A stretch of 64,000 nucleotides of DNA from an uncultured Kiritimatiellota bacterium. GTDB taxonomy: Bacteria > Verrucomicrobiota > Kiritimatiellia > RFP12 > UBA1067. This document shows positions 28,673 through 37,738 of this stretch, in pieces. The DNA is taken from the NCBI GenBank assembly GCA_934635385.1, contig CAKTZI010000008.1, positions 32,677 to 96,676 on the forward strand, read 5' to 3'. The number at the start of each line of letters is the position of its first letter. Position 1 is the stretch's first letter. The notes under the pieces are model-generated. The model did not search any database, was not told the origin of the DNA, and worked only from the letters and a program-made list of their open reading frames with translations. Position numbers and translations under genes: made by a program.

Positions 28673-29785
28673 ATGATGATGAGTTCACTGTTGGTTCTGG
28701 CGGCGCTTTACGGCGACACGCCGGATGCGAAGCACGCCTGGGCGGTTCATGACTGGAACCGTCCGAAACCGACGAAGGTCGAGCCGGCGAAGGAGATCGG
28801 AATGCCGCCGTCCGACGCGGTCGTCCTCTTCGACGGCACGAAGGCGTCGTTCGAGAAGAACTGGCGCGACGGAAAGGGCGAGCCTTCCGCCTGGTCCTAT
28901 TCGGACGACGGCTACTTCTACACCGTGCCCAACTGGAAGAACGGCGGCGCGATCTTCTCGCGTGCGGAGTTCGGCGACTGCCAGCTCCACATCGAGTATC
29001 GCCACGATCCCAACCAGCTCTTCACGGACAAGGGGCCGCAGATGAGAGGGAACTCCGGCGTCTTCCTGATGAACAACTACGAGATTCAGGTGCTGGAGTC
29101 CTACTACACGTCACGGGAGTTGGACGGCAAGGCCGGGTTCGTCGACAACTACGCTGACGGTCAGGCGGGTTCCGTCTACGCCGAAAACCCGCCGCTCGTC
29201 AACCCCGCGCGCAAGCCGGGCGAATGGCAGGTCTACGACATCGTCTTCCATCAGCCGGTCTGGGACGGCCTGAAGCTCGTCCACCCCGGCAGCGTGACGG
29301 TGTTCTTCAACGGCGTCCTCGTGCAGGATCACTGGGAGATGGAAGGGCTGACGACGCATTGCAAGCGCCGCCCGCTCGCGCCGCACAAGACCATGGGCCC
29401 GCTGCAGCTGCAGGATCACGGCTGTGTCGTCCAGTTCCGCAACATCTGGTACCGTCCGCTCGCCTCGCGCTGGGCCAACAAGACGCACAGCGTGCTGTCC
29501 GGTGACGAGAGCGAGGTCATGAAGCTCCGCCGCGAGACGGCCGCGAAGCTCTACGCGAAGATTGCCGACCCGAAGGCGCCGACGGCCGAGACCGTGAAGG
29601 CGCTGGCCGAAGTGATCGCGTATGCGAACGAGAATCCCTACAAGGCCGCCTTTGATGCGGCCCTCGCGGCGTACCGGGCGAAGCCCGGCGACGCGAAGGA
29701 AGTCGCGGACGTCAACCGGGCCTTGGACGTCCTCGTCCGCAACCGCGTCATCGACGCGAACCTGCGGCTCAAGCCGACGCGCTGA
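28673..29785 (+). CDS. DUF1080 (3-keto-disaccharide hydrolase-like) secreted protein
   Basis: A 370-residue protein with a short hydrophobic start (MMMSSLLVLAALYG). Residues about 48-270 form the DUF1080 concanavalin-like domain: VVLFDGTKASFEKNW, QMRGNSGVFLMNNYEIQVLE and GPLQLQDHGCVVQFRNIWYR are its usual landmarks. DUF1080 members hydrolyse 3-keto-glycosides made by Gfo/Idh-type oxidoreductases. The C-terminal 90 residues are helical and unassigned. It follows the GH97 gene by 19 bp with AAAGGGA upstream, so the two are co-transcribed. Confidence 0.85.
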   Translation: MMMSSLLVLAALYGDTPDAKHAWAVHDWNRPKPTKVEPAKEIGMPPSDAVVLFDGTKASFEKNWRDGKGEPSAWSYSDDGYFYTVPNWKNGGAIFSRAEFGDCQLHIEYRHDPNQLFTDKGPQMRGNSGVFLMNNYEIQVLESYYTSRELDGKAGFVDNYADGQAGSVYAENPPLVNPARKPGEWQVYDIVFHQPVWDGLKLVHPGSVTVFFNGVLVQDHWEMEGLTTHCKRRPLAPHKTMGPLQLQDHGCVVQFRNIWYRPLASRWANKTHSVLSGDESEVMKLRRETAAKLYAKIADPKAPTAETVKALAEVIAYANENPYKAAFDAALAAYRAKPGDAKEVADVNRALDVLVRNRVIDANLRLKPTR

Positions 29786-29796
29786 GGCGTCGGCTT
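29771..29796. terminator. Hairpin between convergent genes
   Basis: AAGCCGACGC-GCTGAG-GCGTCGGCTT, a perfect 10-bp stem that overlaps the stop codon of the DUF1080 gene and lies before the end of the opposite gene. No T run follows, so a factor-dependent or weak bidirectional terminator is likely. Confidence 0.6.
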
Positions 29797-29808
29797 GCCG
29801 CGCGGCTG

Positions 29809-31161
29809 TTACCGCCGTTCCCGGAACGTGTTGTAGGGAATGAACGGACGCCGCGCGCGGACGCTTTGCGTCGGGAACCAGACGTCATCCGCCGTGAGCC
29901 CGCAGGCGTCCACCATGTCGAGCGCATATTCGAGACGGCCGAAATCGGCCGTCTCGTTGTTTGTGCCGAACGTGAACTTGATGCCGCGCGCCTTGGCACG
30001 GGAGATGATCTTCGCGCTCGGAATCCGGTAGCGGGCGCTGATCTCCAGCGCGACGTGGTTCTTCGCGAGCGTGTCGAGGAGGCGATTGATGCGCGCGTCC
30101 GTCCAGAGGGCGTCGTAGTCCGCCGCGAGCGGCGGCGGTAGGTACGTCGCGTTCGCGTAGATGTCAACGGGCTCGTTCGTGAGGATCAGCTCGATCTGCG
30201 AGACGAGGAAGTCCATCCACTCCTCGCGTGTGCGGCCGTTCAGCTTGAATTCGGTTGGACGGTAGATGCGCAGCGGCACGCCGTCGTCGACGATTGTCAT
30301 CGAGTCGGTGAAGAGGTAGTCGAACATCCCCAGCGCCCGGCGCGAGAACTCATACGGCCACTTGCGCCCTTCGCCCTGCGCGCCGCGCAGGAACGGCAGA
30401 TCCTTCACCTCCGCGTAGTAGTCGTCCGCCTCGGCATCGGAGCGCAGCATCCGCCCGATGCCGCCCTCGCCGACGTTCGGCGCGATGCCGTAGCTGATGC
30501 CGTAGTTGAGGCTCTTCGCGTGCGCCTGCTCCTTCGTGAGGCCGCCCTTGAGGTGGACGTGGAAGTCGATGACGGGGAAGTCGACCTGCTGGTGGCGGAT
30601 CGCGCGGTCGGTCTGCTCGTCCACGGGCGGCAGCGTGTCGTCCGGGTTGCGTGTGCCGTCCGCAAGCGGCTTCAGCGCGAGGTCGGCGAACGCGACGCGG
30701 CCCGCCTCGCCCGTGAAGACGAAGTCGCCGCGACCGAACCGCTGGCGCGCGTGCTCCGCCGTGCGCCACGGACGCTCCGGCTCGGTGTAGCGCACGACCG
30801 TGACGCCGCCGACCTTCACCTCGACGTTCTTCTCGCGCACGGTCACGTCGAACGCGCACCACTGGCCGTCCTCGGCAAGCGAACGGTAGAGGTTGCGCAC
30901 GTGGGAAAGCGAGCCCGTCTTGCGCGTGCCGTCGATGGGGCCGTTGCGGAACAGGATCTCGTAGCCGCCGCCCGCGCCGTCCGCATGGAACGAGAGGCGC
31001 GCCGCCGCGCCCGCCTCGGCGCGAAAGCGCCCCGTGAGCGCGAAGTTGCGCACATCCTCGCCACAGGCGCGGGCGAACCCGGCCTCCGTCGTCAGTTCCG
31101 TCGGCACGGCCGCGCCGACCACGCACGGGAGCAATCCCGCCACCAGCATGAGTCTTTTCAT
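29809..31161 (-). CDS. Secreted DUF1080-like domain + PHP/TIM-barrel metal hydrolase fusion
   Basis: A 450-residue protein with a signal peptide (MKRLMLVAGLLPCVVGAA). Residues 20-170 form a DUF1080-like sandwich (GYEILFRNGPIDGTRKTGSL; FGRGDFVFTGEAGRVAFADL). From about 190 a metal-dependent hydrolase barrel begins with VIDFHVHLKGGLT, whose HxH is the usual first metal site, and later NHVALEISARYRIPS and FTFGTNNETADFGRLEYALD are PHP-like. It may act on the same keto-sugar products as the neighbouring DUF1080 protein. It lies 57 bp downstream of dinB on the same strand but has its own promoter. Confidence 0.75.
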   Translation of the reverse strand: MKRLMLVAGLLPCVVGAAVPTELTTEAGFARACGEDVRNFALTGRFRAEAGAAARLSFHADGAGGGYEILFRNGPIDGTRKTGSLSHVRNLYRSLAEDGQWCAFDVTVREKNVEVKVGGVTVVRYTEPERPWRTAEHARQRFGRGDFVFTGEAGRVAFADLALKPLADGTRNPDDTLPPVDEQTDRAIRHQQVDFPVIDFHVHLKGGLTKEQAHAKSLNYGISYGIAPNVGEGGIGRMLRSDAEADDYYAEVKDLPFLRGAQGEGRKWPYEFSRRALGMFDYLFTDSMTIVDDGVPLRIYRPTEFKLNGRTREEWMDFLVSQIELILTNEPVDIYANATYLPPPLAADYDALWTDARINRLLDTLAKNHVALEISARYRIPSAKIISRAKARGIKFTFGTNNETADFGRLEYALDMVDACGLTADDVWFPTQSVRARRPFIPYNTFRERR

Positions 31162-31212
31162 GTCAGAACCTTTCTGTTGCCTTGATTGACTGTTGAATTG
31201 TCGATGCCGAAT

Positions 31213-31218
31213 ATTATA
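31213..31218 (-). promoter_or_regulatory. Promoter of the DUF1080-PHP fusion gene
   Basis: On the minus strand GATATAATATTC lies directly after the dinB stop codon (-10 box 31213-31218). It leaves a leader of about 45 nt containing GAAAGG before the ATG at 31161. Confidence 0.6.
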
Positions 31219-32364
31219 TCAGATCAGGCCACGGTCGCGGAGGCTGTCCAGCGCGCGGGAGAGGCGTTCGCGCTTTTCCCGTGCCGCGTCTTCGGGGGAC
31301 GCGAAGAGCGCGAGCTGGCCGTCGTCCGGCGCGGCGCGAAAGTTCGTCACGCCGAAGCCGATGAGGCGGATCGCGCCGTGCGGACTCGTTCCCGCCGGCC
31401 ACTCGGCGTCGAAGAGGGCCGTCGCGGCGGCGCGGAACGCGAGGTCGTCGCGTACGGGACGCGGAAAGGGCATCTGACGCAGTTTCGTCTCGAATGCCGC
31501 GCTGCGGATCTTGAGGCGGGCCGTCGTCGCCCAGCGTGGTACGCGGCGGAAGCGGTAGCCGACCTCCGCGACGAGTTCCAGCAGCTTCGCGCGCACGACG
31601 TCGCGGCGCGGCTCGTCCGTCTCGAAGGTGTGTTCGCGCGAGACGGACTTCTCCTCGCGTTCCTCCCAGTGGACGAATTCCTCGGAACGTCCAAACGCGA
31701 GGTCGATGAGTTCCTGCGGGACGAGCGCGTTTGGCCTCATCCGCTGGAGGTCGCCGCAGGTCGTGAGGCCGTAGGGACGCAGGGCCTCGATCGTCTTCTT
31801 GCCGACGCCCCAGAGGATGCCGATCGGTCGCGGCGCGAGGAAGGCCGCGATCTCCGCCGGATCGGTCGGCATCACGGTGAGTCCGTCCGGCTTGTTCTGT
31901 TCGGAGCCGATCTTCGCGAGGAGGCGGTTTGGGGCGAGTCCGACCGAGCAGGTCACGCCGCACGTTGCGCGGATCTCGCGCCGCAGTGCCTCGCCGAGCC
32001 GCCGGGGATCGCCGCCGTAGAGGTGGAGCGTGCCGCTCACGTCGAGGAACGCCTCGTCGATGCTGACGGCCTCGACGTAGGGCGAGTAGTGCGAGAAAAC
32101 CTCGAACGCCTTCTTCGAGACGGCCCTGTAGAGTTCCATGTGCGGCGGCGTGAAGATGGCCTGCGGACACTTCTCGTAGGCCGTGCGCGACGGCATGGCG
32201 GAGCGGACGCCGAATGCGCGGGCCTCGTAGGAGCAGGTCGAGACGACGCCGCGCTCATGCGGTCCCGCGCCGACGACGAGCGGCTTGCCGCGCCATTCGG
32301 GATGGTGCAGCAGCTCGACGGACGCGAAAAAGGCGTCCATGTCGACATGGAGGATCGTCGCCAT
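31219..32364 (-). CDS. dinB: DNA polymerase IV (Y family)
   Basis: A 381-residue translesion polymerase. The N-terminal catalytic site reads ILHVDMDAFFASVELLHHPE and the second acidic motif is YVEAVSIDEAFLDVSG near residue 100; the helix-hairpin-helix region (RPIGILWGVGKKTIEALRPY) and little-finger domain follow. The start at 32364 is supported by a -10 box 7 nt upstream. Expected to bypass DNA lesions and to be induced by damage; no LexA-like site was recognised. Confidence 0.95.
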   Translation of the reverse strand: MATILHVDMDAFFASVELLHHPEWRGKPLVVGAGPHERGVVSTCSYEARAFGVRSAMPSRTAYEKCPQAIFTPPHMELYRAVSKKAFEVFSHYSPYVEAVSIDEAFLDVSGTLHLYGGDPRRLGEALRREIRATCGVTCSVGLAPNRLLAKIGSEQNKPDGLTVMPTDPAEIAAFLAPRPIGILWGVGKKTIEALRPYGLTTCGDLQRMRPNALVPQELIDLAFGRSEEFVHWEEREEKSVSREHTFETDEPRRDVVRAKLLELVAEVGYRFRRVPRWATTARLKIRSAAFETKLRQMPFPRPVRDDLAFRAAATALFDAEWPAGTSPHGAIRLIGFGVTNFRAAPDDGQLALFASPEDAAREKRERLSRALDSLRDRGLI

Positions 32365-32371
32365 GACGAGA

Positions 32372-32377
32372 AGTATA
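32372..32377 (-). promoter_or_regulatory. Promoter of dinB (leaderless type)
   Basis: Minus-strand GATATACT with -10 box 32372-32377, exactly 7 nt from the start codon of dinB. Confidence 0.6.
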
Positions 32378-32416
32378 TCACAATTTTGTCAGAGTCCGTC
32401 GTGTCTCATTCCCGTT

Positions 32417-33568
32417 TCAGGTGCGGCGGTAGGTGCGCATGGACACGCCGAAAGCGCGGCGGAACTGGTTCTTCAGGTAGTTCGCGTCCGGGTAGCCGCA
32501 GGCGAGCGCGATCTCGAGGATGGACTTCTTCGTCTTCTTCAGCAGACGGCAGACGGCGGCGAGCCGGTGCTTGCGGATTGTCGCCTGGACGGTCGTGCCC
32601 GTCACTTCCCGGAAGCGCAGGTCGAGAAGCCGCCGCGAGACGCGCACGTGCCGCACGACGTCCATGGGCTTGAGATCCGTTGTCGCGTTCGCCGCGATGT
32701 AGGCGAGGGCGCGTGCGACGAGCGCGCCCGCCGGCGATTCGTCTGACGTGGACGCGCGGGCGAAGACCTGCGCCGAGCCGACCTGGATGACGTTCTCGCG
32801 CGGCAGTCGGTCGCGCAGCATCATCGCGTGCAGCTCGCGTGCCGCGCGGTAGCCCAGCTCCTCGAAATCGACGGCGACGCTGGAGAGCTTGGGGCGCGTG
32901 TTCTCGCAGATCTGCTCGTCGTTGTTCACGCCGAGGACGGCGAGATCGTCCGGCACGGTCAGGCCGAGGCGGCGTCCCGTCTGGAGGACGGTCATCGCCA
33001 CGTCGTCCGAGGCGCAGAAGACGCCGCAGGGCCTGTCGCGCGCGGCGAGCCAGTCCGTGAGGGGTGTGTCGTCCGCCCGGTAGACGGCGACCGTCGCACC
33101 GCGTCGGCGCATTTCGGCGACGAACGCCGCCTCGCGCTCCGCCGACCAGAACGTCGGCTCGCGCGTCGGGACGAAGCCGAACGAGGCGGCACGCCCTTGC
33201 GCGATGAAGTGCTGCGCGGCCGCCCGCGCAATGCTCCTCGCGTCATCGTGCACCAGCACGGCGCGGCGGTTTCGCGTCAGGACGCCCTCCGCGTCGCGGT
33301 CGAACAGGACGGACGGTATCGTGAGTTCCGCGTGGAGCGCCTGCATGTCGGGCGTTTCCCGCCAGCCGACGAACAGGCCGTGGTAGCCGTCGCGCGCCGC
33401 CGTGCGGAACGTCTCGGTCGTGAAGTCGCTCTCGTTTCGGATGAGGGTGATCTCCCAGTCGTGCCCCTCGGACAGGAATCGGTGGACGCCGTTCAGCTTC
33501 GCCCGTCCCGCGACGGAGGCGAGCGGCGAAACGACAAGGACGCGGAAGTGTGAGGTGTCAATGCGCAT
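32417..33568 (-). CDS. XylR-type transcription regulator (LacI-like sensor + AraC domain)
   Basis: A 383-residue hybrid regulator. Residues 5-275 form the sugar-sensor domain (RVLVVSPLASVAGRAKLNGV; DDLAVLGVNNDEQICENTRP near 225). Residues 285-380 hold two AraC helix-turn-helix motifs (VVRHVRVSRRLLDLRFREVT; ILEIALACGYPDANYLKNQF) and end SMRTYRRT. ATG 33568 is chosen over longer frames because a TATACT box lies 7 nt upstream. It is divergent from the GH50-like operon at 33838 and is the likely local regulator of that operon. Confidence 0.88.
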   Translation of the reverse strand: MRIDTSHFRVLVVSPLASVAGRAKLNGVHRFLSEGHDWEITLIRNESDFTTETFRTAARDGYHGLFVGWRETPDMQALHAELTIPSVLFDRDAEGVLTRNRRAVLVHDDARSIARAAAQHFIAQGRAASFGFVPTREPTFWSAEREAAFVAEMRRRGATVAVYRADDTPLTDWLAARDRPCGVFCASDDVAMTVLQTGRRLGLTVPDDLAVLGVNNDEQICENTRPKLSSVAVDFEELGYRAARELHAMMLRDRLPRENVIQVGSAQVFARASTSDESPAGALVARALAYIAANATTDLKPMDVVRHVRVSRRLLDLRFREVTGTTVQATIRKHRLAAVCRLLKKTKKSILEIALACGYPDANYLKNQFRRAFGVSMRTYRRT

Positions 33569-33575
33569 GGCGGGA

Positions 33576-33581
33576 AGTATA
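33576..33581 (-). promoter_or_regulatory. Promoter of regulator gene (leaderless type)
   Basis: Minus-strand GCTATACT preceded by a T run, -10 box 33576-33581, 7 nt from the ATG at 33568. Confidence 0.6.
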
Positions 33582-33611
33582 GCAAAAAAACTGATTTGGT
33601 GGGGGAATCCG

Positions 33612-33649
33612 ATGGGGACAGACCCCCGTTTTAAGGGGTCTGTCCCCAT
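33612..33649. repeat. Inverted repeat of the TGGGGACAG type
   Basis: ATGGGGACAGACCCC (33612-33626) and its exact reverse complement (33635-33649) with an 8-nt loop CGTTTTAA. Related shorter hairpins occur at 40417-40456 and 43636-43658. In other bacteria motifs of this type accompany REP-associated (Y1) transposases; none is present here. Confidence 0.9.
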
Positions 33650-33702
33650 TTAAGCGAGTCAAAAACGATTAGAAATTAGTTGATTTGCTCAGATACCGTA
33701 AA

Positions 33703-33730
33703 ATGAGAATTTAATGCGGGAAATTCTCAT
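33703..33730. repeat. Inverted repeat ATGAGAATTT/AAATTCTCAT
   Basis: Ten-base exact arms around AATGCGGG in the divergent region between the regulator and the GH50-like gene. The left half (ATGAGAATTTAATGCGG) is very similar to the sequence just before ATPase gene 2 (ATGAGAATGGTAATTGCGG at 2931-2949). It is either an operator or the relic of a lost ATPase cassette. Confidence 0.8.
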
Positions 33731-33822
33731 GCCCTTAGGACGATCCGTGTCATCCTGACATAATTACTTGGAATGTACGAAAATCTTGCTGAGAACGATC
33801 TCCTTTTGCGCGCAGATTTTGA

Positions 33823-33828
33823 TACAAT
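33823..33828 (+). promoter_or_regulatory. Promoter of the GH50-like operon (near-leaderless)
   Basis: TTTTGATACAAT with -10 box 33823-33828, 9 nt before the ATG at 33838. Confidence 0.55.
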
Positions 33829-33837
33829 ATACGCGCT

Positions 33838-36015
33838 ATGAGAAAACAGGAGAATTTTATTCCGAAAACGATGGTGCTTTTGGCGCTCGCCCTGATGGCG
33901 GTCGGGCTCGTCCGTGCGAACGAGTGCGTCCTGTTCGACGCGGCGACGACGCCGCGCGAGCGCATTGCCGCGCAGGACGGCGCGGTGCTGGACTGGAAGC
34001 CCGACTTCCTGACGGTGCGCACGAAAGCCTCGAACGGCTACCCCGGTTTCACGGTCGAAGGGCCGTGGGATCTCTCGGCGTACGGCGAAATCGCCGTCGA
34101 GTTCGTCGGCGGCGGACGGGAGAACCGCTGCACGGTGCGCCTCTTGAACACGGGCGGCAGACCCAACGGAAAGGGGTTCTTCATCACGAAGTTCCGCGTC
34201 GATCCGTGGCGGACGCAAGTCCGTTCGCAGGTGATTCCGCCCGAACTCCCCGCGTGGCGCGGCATTCTCTCGGAACTCAAGGGGATTCGTACGTGGGCGC
34301 TGCCCTACCTCCTGTGGAACACGAATACGACGGGCGTCGCCCTGTGGAATCACGAGGATGTGCCCGTTTCGACGCTCAACCGCAAGTGGGTGACGCAGGC
34401 CGCCGTCTACGTCAACACGCCGGGCGCGGCAACGGCGTGGAGCGTCCGCCGCATCGTCGCCCGTGGCAAGCCCGTTTCGGCGGAGAGCCTGCCCGCGTTC
34501 GCACGGATGTCGGCGGCAGAGTTCTTCCCCTTTGTCGATGAGTACGGACAGTTCAAGCACCGCGACTGGCCCGACAAGACCCACTCCGATGCGGACTTTG
34601 CCGCGCAACGCGAGAAGGAGGCGAAGGATCTCGCGGCGCATCCCGACCCGGCCGGCTGGGACAAGTGGGGCGGCTGGGCGGACGGCCCGAAGTTCCCGAC
34701 AACGGGCGGATTCTCGACCGTGAAGTGGCGCGGCAAGTGGTGGATTGTCGATCCCGACGGCAACCTCTGGTGGAGTCACGGGGCGGTGCGCGTCACGCCG
34801 AGTTCGGCGGTTACGCCGCTCGACGGACGCGAGAAGTGGTTCGCCCGATTGCCCGCGCCCGACTCGCCCGAAGCGCTCTTCTACACGACGAAGGACGAAC
34901 TTCTCTATCCCTACTATGGGCGCAACGGTTTCACGCGCACCTACGACTTCTCGGCGCAGAACATCCGCCGCAAGTACGGGGAGAACTGGTTCGAGGCGTG
35001 GGCGGATCTCGCGCACCGCCGTCTGCGCAGTTGGGGTTGCAACACGATTGCGAACTCGTCCGACCGCCGCATCTGCCTGATGGATCGTACGCCCTACACG
35101 GAACGGTTTGAGATCCACTCGAAGCCGCTTGCCGGGCACAAGGGCGGCTGGTGGGACTTTGCGGATCCGTTCGACCCGTCCTTCCGTGCCGAAGCGCGGC
35201 GGCAGACGGAGGTCTTCCGTGCGGAGTTCGCCGACCCGTGGTGCATCGGTTTCTTTGTGGACAACGAGCAGAACTGGGGCGAACCGCATACGCTCGGCGT
35301 CTCCACCCTGAAGTCGCCCGCCGACCAGATGGCAAAGCGCGTCCTCGTCGAACGGCTGAAGGCGAAGTACGAGACGATTGCCACGCTGAACGTCGCGTGG
35401 AAGACCGCCTACGCGGACTGGGACTCATTCCTTTCCACGACGACACCGCCCACGGATCTCGCAGGGGCGAAGGCCGACCTCGCGGCGTTTGCGATGGAGA
35501 TGGCGGAAACCTACTACCGTGTCATCAAGGAGGAAATCAAGCGCGCCAATCCCGGCAAGCTCTACCTCGGTTGCCGCTACGCGGGTGTGCCGAAGGATGG
35601 ATTTGTCGTCCGTGCGGCGGCGAAGCATTGCGACATCCTGAGCTACAACATCTACACGCCGAACCCGTGCTGGTTCAAGCTGCCCGAGGGCGTGGATAAG
35701 CCCGTCCTCATCGGCGAGTTCCACTTTGGCGCACTCGACCGTGGGCCGTTCTGTCCGGGGCTGATTCTCCTGAAGGACCAGAAGGAACGCACCAAGGTCT
35801 ACGGCGAGTACGTGCGCGGTGCGCTCGCCCACCCGAACCTCGTCGGCGTTCACTGGCACCAGTTCTCCGATCAGGCGACATCGGGACGCTTCGACGGCGA
35901 AAACATGCAGGTCGGCTGGACAGATGTCTGCGACACACCCTACTGGGAGACGGTCGAGGCGGTGCGTGAAGTCGGCTCGAACCTCTACCGCATCCGTGCG
36001 GGGGAGGTGAAATGA
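33838..36015 (+). CDS. GH50-like secreted glycoside hydrolase (agarase/beta-galactosidase type)
   Basis: A 725-residue exported enzyme with a signal peptide (hydrophobic stretch MVLLALALMAVGLVRA). A beta-sandwich domain (about 28-215) precedes a clan GH-A barrel. Landmarks resembling GH50 agarases are VDEYGQFKHRDWPDKTHSDA near 235, WWIVDPDGNLWWSHG near 300, the acid/base candidate in GFFVDNEQNW near 470 and the nucleophile candidate in VLIGEFHFGALDRG near 625. The family assignment is by motif memory; a GH42-related or new subfamily is possible and the substrate may be any beta-galactan. It heads an operon with a Gfo/Idh gene (4-bp overlap). Confidence 0.75.
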   Translation: MRKQENFIPKTMVLLALALMAVGLVRANECVLFDAATTPRERIAAQDGAVLDWKPDFLTVRTKASNGYPGFTVEGPWDLSAYGEIAVEFVGGGRENRCTVRLLNTGGRPNGKGFFITKFRVDPWRTQVRSQVIPPELPAWRGILSELKGIRTWALPYLLWNTNTTGVALWNHEDVPVSTLNRKWVTQAAVYVNTPGAATAWSVRRIVARGKPVSAESLPAFARMSAAEFFPFVDEYGQFKHRDWPDKTHSDADFAAQREKEAKDLAAHPDPAGWDKWGGWADGPKFPTTGGFSTVKWRGKWWIVDPDGNLWWSHGAVRVTPSSAVTPLDGREKWFARLPAPDSPEALFYTTKDELLYPYYGRNGFTRTYDFSAQNIRRKYGENWFEAWADLAHRRLRSWGCNTIANSSDRRICLMDRTPYTERFEIHSKPLAGHKGGWWDFADPFDPSFRAEARRQTEVFRAEFADPWCIGFFVDNEQNWGEPHTLGVSTLKSPADQMAKRVLVERLKAKYETIATLNVAWKTAYADWDSFLSTTTPPTDLAGAKADLAAFAMEMAETYYRVIKEEIKRANPGKLYLGCRYAGVPKDGFVVRAAAKHCDILSYNIYTPNPCWFKLPEGVDKPVLIGEFHFGALDRGPFCPGLILLKDQKERTKVYGEYVRGALAHPNLVGVHWHQFSDQATSGRFDGENMQVGWTDVCDTPYWETVEAVREVGSNLYRIRAGEVK

Positions 36016-37049
36016 CGCGACCGCTCCGAACGCTCTTTTGGGGACTCACCCACGAACACGCGGCGGGCAAACTCGCGTCCCTGCGGAAGTTGCCGCACGA
36101 CTTCGAGATTGTCGCCGTCGTCGATGACCGCGCACGGACGGCTCCGCGTCATCTGAACGAGGTTGCGGACACGACGGGGTTGCGGTTGATTTCGGAAGCC
36201 GAGTCCGACCGGCTGGAGGGCATCGACGTCGCGTTCGTCGAGACGGCGAACGCCGATCTCATGGAAATCGCGGCAAAGTTCATCGCGAAGGGCATCCCGC
36301 TTCACTGCGACAAGCCGTGCGGCGAGGCGATGGAACCGTACCGCTCGCTGGTTGCAAAGTGCCGCGCCGCCAACCAGCCGTTCCAGATCGGCTACATGTA
36401 CCGGGGCAACCCGGCCATCCGGTTCGCGTGGAAGTTCGTCGCTGAAGGAGGTCTTGGCGAAGTCGCCTTCATCGAGGCGGACATGAACCACGACTACGGC
36501 GAGCCGAACTACCCCGACTACATTTCATCGTTCAAGGGCGGCATCCTCTACAATCTTGGCTGCCACCTCGTGGACATGGTGCTGCCGATGGTGCGCGGGG
36601 AGCTGCGCGCGGCGCATCCGTTCTTCGGCGACGCGCCGGGCGACCCGGTGGGGTGCCGCACGTCGGGCGCGGCGTTCCTGCGCTTCGCGGGGACGGACGT
36701 CCTCTTGCGCACGTCGTCGCGGATGCTGGGCGGAATCCTCTGCCGTCGATTGCGTGTGGACGGCACGAACGGCACGCTCGACCTCTGCCCAATCGAGCGT
36801 TTCGACGGCGGCGAGCTGAAACTCACGCTGACGCTCAAGAATGCGGCGGGCGGGTATGCGGCGGGACGGCACGAGGTCAACTTCGGCGTACAGACCGACC
36901 GTTACGCGCCGCAACTGCTCGAACTCGCCGCCGTTCTGCGGGGCGAACGCCCGAACGGTCAGGACTACGACCGCGACCTGCGGGTGCACGAGTTGACGCT
37001 CCGGGCCTGCGGTCTCGGTGCGCGAACAGAGAAAGGGCTGTTGAAGTGA
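36012..37049 (+). CDS. Gfo/Idh/MocA family oxidoreductase
   Basis: A 345-residue NAD(P)-dependent sugar dehydrogenase. The N-terminal Rossmann fold starts RTLFWGLTHEHAAGKLASLR (a variant of the usual GxGxxG loop), the catalytic EKP-type motif is changed to CDKPCGEAMEPY near 105, and the C-terminal alpha/beta sheet domain follows with GGILYNLGCHLVDMVLPMVR near 178, including the His usually involved in catalysis. No export signal is obvious. It overlaps the GH50-like gene by 4 bp and probably oxidises the released sugar. Confidence 0.87.
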   Translation: MTRPLRTLFWGLTHEHAAGKLASLRKLPHDFEIVAVVDDRARTAPRHLNEVADTTGLRLISEAESDRLEGIDVAFVETANADLMEIAAKFIAKGIPLHCDKPCGEAMEPYRSLVAKCRAANQPFQIGYMYRGNPAIRFAWKFVAEGGLGEVAFIEADMNHDYGEPNYPDYISSFKGGILYNLGCHLVDMVLPMVRGELRAAHPFFGDAPGDPVGCRTSGAAFLRFAGTDVLLRTSSRMLGGILCRRLRVDGTNGTLDLCPIERFDGGELKLTLTLKNAAGGYAAGRHEVNFGVQTDRYAPQLLELAAVLRGERPNGQDYDRDLRVHELTLRACGLGARTEKGLLK

Positions 37050-37181
37050 AGCATCACATGCCGAGCGGGGCGACTGCGTCGCAGACAACGAAACGCCGCG
37101 CTGTGCGCGGACACAAAGCGCTTCGCGGCTTCTCTCGAACGGTCAGTTTGCGAAAGGGGTCGGGTTGCCTGACGGGTGAAG

Positions 37182-37290
37182 GTCTCACACGGAGATACGG
37201 AGGCACGGAGTTCCTGCACGATATTAGGAAAGGGTCTTGTCGAATGTCCGATTTCCCTTTTCTCCGTGCCTCCGTCACTCCGTGTGAGAC
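37182..37290. repeat. Inverted repeat with 8-nt periodic arms (CACGGAG type)
   Basis: Left arm 37182-37210 and right arm 37262-37290 are reverse complements at 27 of 29 positions, with a 51-nt loop. Each arm is a string of octamers (CACGGAGA, TACGGAGG, CACGGAGT). A third arm-like copy lies at 63782-63810 near the end of the window. Confidence 0.9.
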
Positions 37291-37494
37291 ATCCCCCGTT
37301 TCAGACGTGATGCGCATGCCTGCGAAGCGTCGAGAAATGCGCGTAAGCCTTTTCGTGGATCGACGGACGGCTGGCCCGCTTTCGTGTCGCACCGCAGGTG
37401 CGCGTTCGTGCCGACGCGGACGCGAAAACCCGGAGGGTGGTGAGGACGCGTTTCGTGTCCGCGCGCAGCGCCAATCCCCTTTGCGAACGCATTT

Positions 37495-37699
37495 TAACGC
37501 AAAGAACGCGAAGGGGGAGAGTCGCAAAGGACGCGAAGATTCCAGAAACCTCTTGTCGTGCAAGCCTTTGCGACCTTTGCGTCAGAACCTTTGCGCTCTT
37601 TGCGTTGAAAGAATCTTCCTGGCGCAAGAGGCGCTCGCTGAACGCGCGAAGCCATTCTCCCGCGACGCTTCCATTGCCCCGCGAAGCGGCTCTGCGTTT
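37495..37699 (+). repeat. Copy 1 of a ~205-bp dispersed element
   Basis: Starts TAACGCAAAGAACGCGAAGG and ends GCGGCTCTGCGTTT. The first ~110 nt form a long inverted repeat whose arms are 9-nt units (ACGCAAAGA / CTTTGCGAC type); the rest is a shared tail with GAAAGAATCTTCCTGGCGCA. Copy 2 is at 39201-39404 in the same orientation. Each copy sits before a dehydrogenase gene. Confidence 0.9.
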
Positions 37700-37738
37700 A
37701 TCTGAAAACATTCAAGAGTCAAGCCTGTCTGAAAAAAG

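Larger units (their letters stand above)
37050..37738. other. Gene-free region built of long inverted repeats
   Basis: No gene is supported in these 689 nt. It contains the 29-bp inverted repeat at 37182-37290 and the first copy of a 205-bp element at 37495-37699, with GC-rich unassigned sequence between. No -10 box was found near the dehydrogenase start at 37739, so the element may provide read-through or termination between operons. Confidence 0.7.

Noticed and set aside
36653..37705. Long plus-strand frame running from the Gfo/Idh gene into the repeat region
   Set aside because: It overlaps the oxidoreductase in another frame and continues through inverted repeats; no protein-like pattern.
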